Shown here one piece after another: positions 31,040-32,787 of a stretch of 32,787 bases of DNA. A model generated the notes under the pieces. That model was not told the DNA's origin. It saw only the letters and a list, made by a program, of their open reading frames with translations, and made no database searches. Each line of letters opens with the position of its first letter. Position 1 is the first letter of the stretch. The DNA is taken from NCBI GenBank assembly GCA_002450895.1, contig DKAR01000109.1, positions 4,106-36,892 on the forward strand, written 5' to 3'. This DNA comes from Proteobacteria bacterium UBA6921. Its GTDB lineage: Bacteria > Pseudomonadota > Gammaproteobacteria > SG8-11. A program made the position numbers and the translations under genes.

Positions 31040-31936
31040 ATGCGACGAATTGGTTTTTTGGGCGGTTTCGCCGCCTGCATTCTTTTCGTGGCCAGTGGTA
31101 CGGCCGGAGCGGATGGGAGTTTCTCCACGCTGCTGAGCGCACGCGAAGACTACCTTCGTTGGAGTATTTCGGACGCCGACGGCCACCCCAACATCTTGTC
31201 CGAACTCACCTGGGAAAACTTGCGTTCCAAATATATATCGTTTCATGGCGAATACGAAAAAGACGACCTCGTCATGGGTGGGATGATCGGTAGCGGCGCA
31301 ATCGATTCGGGCGACAACCAGGATTCCGATTACAACCTTGATAACCGCCAAGGCGAATTTTCCAGATCAAATAACGCATCAAACGGCGACCGCGTTTCAG
31401 ACGTCGAGTTTAAATTTGGTTTTCGTTTTCTGACTGAAAGGCCAGTTCGATTGGGTGCGGGTGTGGGGTTTGCGTATCACACGCTGGATCTGGTCATGCG
31501 TGACGGCCAGCAAACGATCCCCGCCACAGGAACAATTAATAATCTGAACAGCAGTTACGACGCGACGCTTTCTGGCCCGATCGCCTGGTTTCAGTTCAAC
31601 TGGCGGGTTTCGCCGATGTTTCGCCTCGGCGCCGAGCGAAAAATAGGCTTCATGGAGTATGAAGGCACCGCGAACTGGAACCTTCGGGATGACTTTAAAC
31701 ACCCGCGCAGCTTTTATCAGCACTCGAATGGCTTGTCAGACGGAATTTCGGTTTGGGGTGACGTGATGGCAACTCGGAACGTCGCATTCAAATTGCAGGC
31801 GGCGATGCAGCGATTTACGGCGTCGGGCGGCTATACGCGTTTTTACATGAGTGATGGAAGCATTCCTCAGCAGCCTGTACACCGGGTGGAGCAAACGACC
31901 TGGTCGGTGGGTCTCGGAGCCACGATTACCTATTGA
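31040..31936 (+). CDS. Outer-membrane beta-barrel protein, Pom-like
   Basis: This 298-residue protein has a signal peptide (cleavage near residue 24, GTAGA) and then alternating strands with aromatic ends finishing in SVGLGATITY, the pattern of an outer-membrane barrel. The segments LSELTWENLRSKY, GDNQDSDYNLDNR and EFSRSNN are, as I recall, typical of the family named after the Protochlamydia outer-membrane protein (Pom), which is distantly omptin-like. The omptin catalytic residues cannot be assigned by eye. Function unknown. It stands alone 83 bases after moeA and converges with the CopD-family gene. Confidence 0.75.
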   Translation: MRRIGFLGGFAACILFVASGTAGADGSFSTLLSAREDYLRWSISDADGHPNILSELTWENLRSKYISFHGEYEKDDLVMGGMIGSGAIDSGDNQDSDYNLDNRQGEFSRSNNASNGDRVSDVEFKFGFRFLTERPVRLGAGVGFAYHTLDLVMRDGQQTIPATGTINNLNSSYDATLSGPIAWFQFNWRVSPMFRLGAERKIGFMEYEGTANWNLRDDFKHPRSFYQHSNGLSDGISVWGDVMATRNVAFKLQAAMQRFTASGGYTRFYMSDGSIPQQPVHRVEQTTWSVGLGATITY

Positions 31937-31984
31937 GGCCCATTTCAGCCGCGGGATCGTTGTCCGGGCAAATGTGCCAACCCG

Positions 31985-32434
31985 TTAAAGTAGCCGACCT
32001 CCGGATGCGATCAGCACGGTGACGACTCCCAATGTCAGATTGACCGCAATGGTCTGGCGAATTTGGCCGAGGCGACGCCCGGCTTCCTTCCAGTCCTGCG
32101 TGGCAATCGCCTGGTTCATACGGCGGTAAGGGGCGAAGAAAACGTGGAGGAACAAAAGGATCATGAGAGTGCCCAGGCCCATCATGGCCTGAACATAATG
32201 AAGACTCGCGCTGGCGTATCCGCCGCGAATCAGAAGTGTTCCAGTCACAGGCAAGATCAGGATCGCCGCCCAGACCCAGGGGAAGAATCGCCCAAAAGTC
32301 TTTGACCAAAGCGGCAGCCGAACGGGGGGGTCGAGCAGAGAGGCGGCGACAGGCCGGAGCGCCATATACGCAAAAAACATTCCGCCGACCCAGATGACGG
32401 CGAAAACCACATGCAGTGCAAGCGCAATGGCCAT
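31985..32434 (-). CDS. CopD-family integral membrane protein
   Basis: This 149-residue protein has four hydrophobic helices (about 3-24, 46-66, 78-98 and 124-147). The start MAIALALHVVFAVIWVGGMF is typical of the CopD-like domain family, with the helix 1 His and the WVGGMF turn. ATG 32434 was chosen; the frame continues upstream into the region holding the rpe start and is not coding there. The family includes copper-resistance CopD domains, but short stand-alone members have no proven role. It is divergent from rpe. Confidence 0.82.
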   Translation of the reverse strand: MAIALALHVVFAVIWVGGMFFAYMALRPVAASLLDPPVRLPLWSKTFGRFFPWVWAAILILPVTGTLLIRGGYASASLHYVQAMMGLGTLMILLFLHVFFAPYRRMNQAIATQDWKEAGRRLGQIRQTIAVNLTLGVVTVLIASGGRLL

Positions 32435-32571
32435 GGCAAGGTCCTTATGATCGAGAGGGTGCCAGTGTACCCTTGTGGGGGACGGGCTGAAAATCGTCGC
32501 CCATTCAGGCAAAATGCGCACTCTTCCGCGGGCCCGGTGGGCTCGCCTCAACGGTAGTAGGGGCAACAGCA

Positions 32572-32787
32572 ATGGCAATGCAAAGTTTTCAGATCGCACC
32601 TTCGATTCTTTCCGCCGATTTCGCCCGTTTGGGTGATGAGGTACGCCAGGTCCTCGCGTCGGGAACCGATATCGTTCACTTCGACGTCATGGACAATCAT
32701 TACGTCCCGAATCTTACGATTGGGCCGCTCGTGTGCGAGGCCCTTCGCAAGCATGGCATTACGGCACCGATCGACGTGCACCTGATG
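32572..32787 (+). CDS. rpe: Ribulose-phosphate 3-epimerase, N-terminal part
   Basis: The first 72 codons are visible before the window ends. IAPSILSADFARLGDEV and VHFDVMDNHYVPNLTIGP are the Rpe signatures, with the catalytic Asp in HFDVMD and the start of the DVHLM metal-site strand at the edge. The enzyme interconverts ribulose 5-phosphate and xylulose 5-phosphate in the pentose phosphate pathway. ATG 32572 has a GTAGGGG site upstream; a second ATG two codons later is possible. The window edge, not a mutation, cuts it. Confidence 0.95.
   Translation, partial: MAMQSFQIAPSILSADFARLGDEVRQVLASGTDIVHFDVMDNHYVPNLTIGPLVCEALRKHGITAPIDVHLM

Overview
The window looks like chromosomal DNA of a Gammaproteobacterium that I cannot place further. 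The evidence is the sspA-sspB pair, the HAD phosphatase / rppH / ptsP cluster, an ArgA with an amino-acid-kinase-like plus GNAT architecture, and an RppH that starts and reads like the enterobacterial/pseudomonad enzyme. Gene density is high, with tight operons and many 4-base ATGA overlaps. I see no insertion sequence, prophage, CRISPR array, rRNA or tRNA. The left edge holds the first codons of a leftward gene and the right edge the first 72 codons of rpe.

Layout. (1) 550-4171: a fused membrane/spermidine-synthase-like protein and a universal stress protein. (2) 4603-11915: a complete seven-gene operon for Alternative Complex III (quinol:cytochrome c oxidoreductase), with pentaheme cytochrome ActA, ActB encoded as two separate genes, ActC, ActD, monoheme ActE and ActF. 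It is preceded by a good sigma70-like promoter and a long leader, and closed by a clear hairpin terminator. (3) 12113-13176: sspA and sspB, convergent with a membrane EAL protein whose GGDEF motif is degenerate. (4) 15413-22009: a seven-gene envelope energy-transduction operon with two TPR lipoproteins, a small secreted protein, ExbB/TolQ, two ExbD/TolR and a TonB-like protein with an AgmX/PglI-type C-terminus. It resembles the Agl/Glt gliding and Ton/Tol motor families. (5) 22039-24777, leftward: a small flagellar-rod-like protein, a FecCD-type ABC importer (ATPase and permease, no binding protein here) and a HAD-IB phosphatase. (6) 24948-27835: rppH and ptsP. (7) argA (leftward), a tiny self-contained transcription unit with a 26-residue membrane-peptide ORF and a perfect 14-bp terminator, moeA, a Pom-like outer-membrane protein, a CopD-family membrane protein (leftward) and the start of rpe.

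How the parts work together. The act operon encodes a respiratory complex that oxidises quinol and reduces a periplasmic c-type cytochrome. It sits directly upstream of sspAB, where pseudomonads carry the cytochrome bc1 genes, so it may be a functional replacement in place. The 15.4-22.0 kb operon has the parts of an inner-membrane proton-driven motor coupled to outer-membrane TPR lipoproteins. One of its two ExbD subunits has Asn in place of the proton-carrying Asp. The remaining genes are mainly housekeeping: RNA decapping, nitrogen-PTS signalling, arginine and molybdenum-cofactor biosynthesis.
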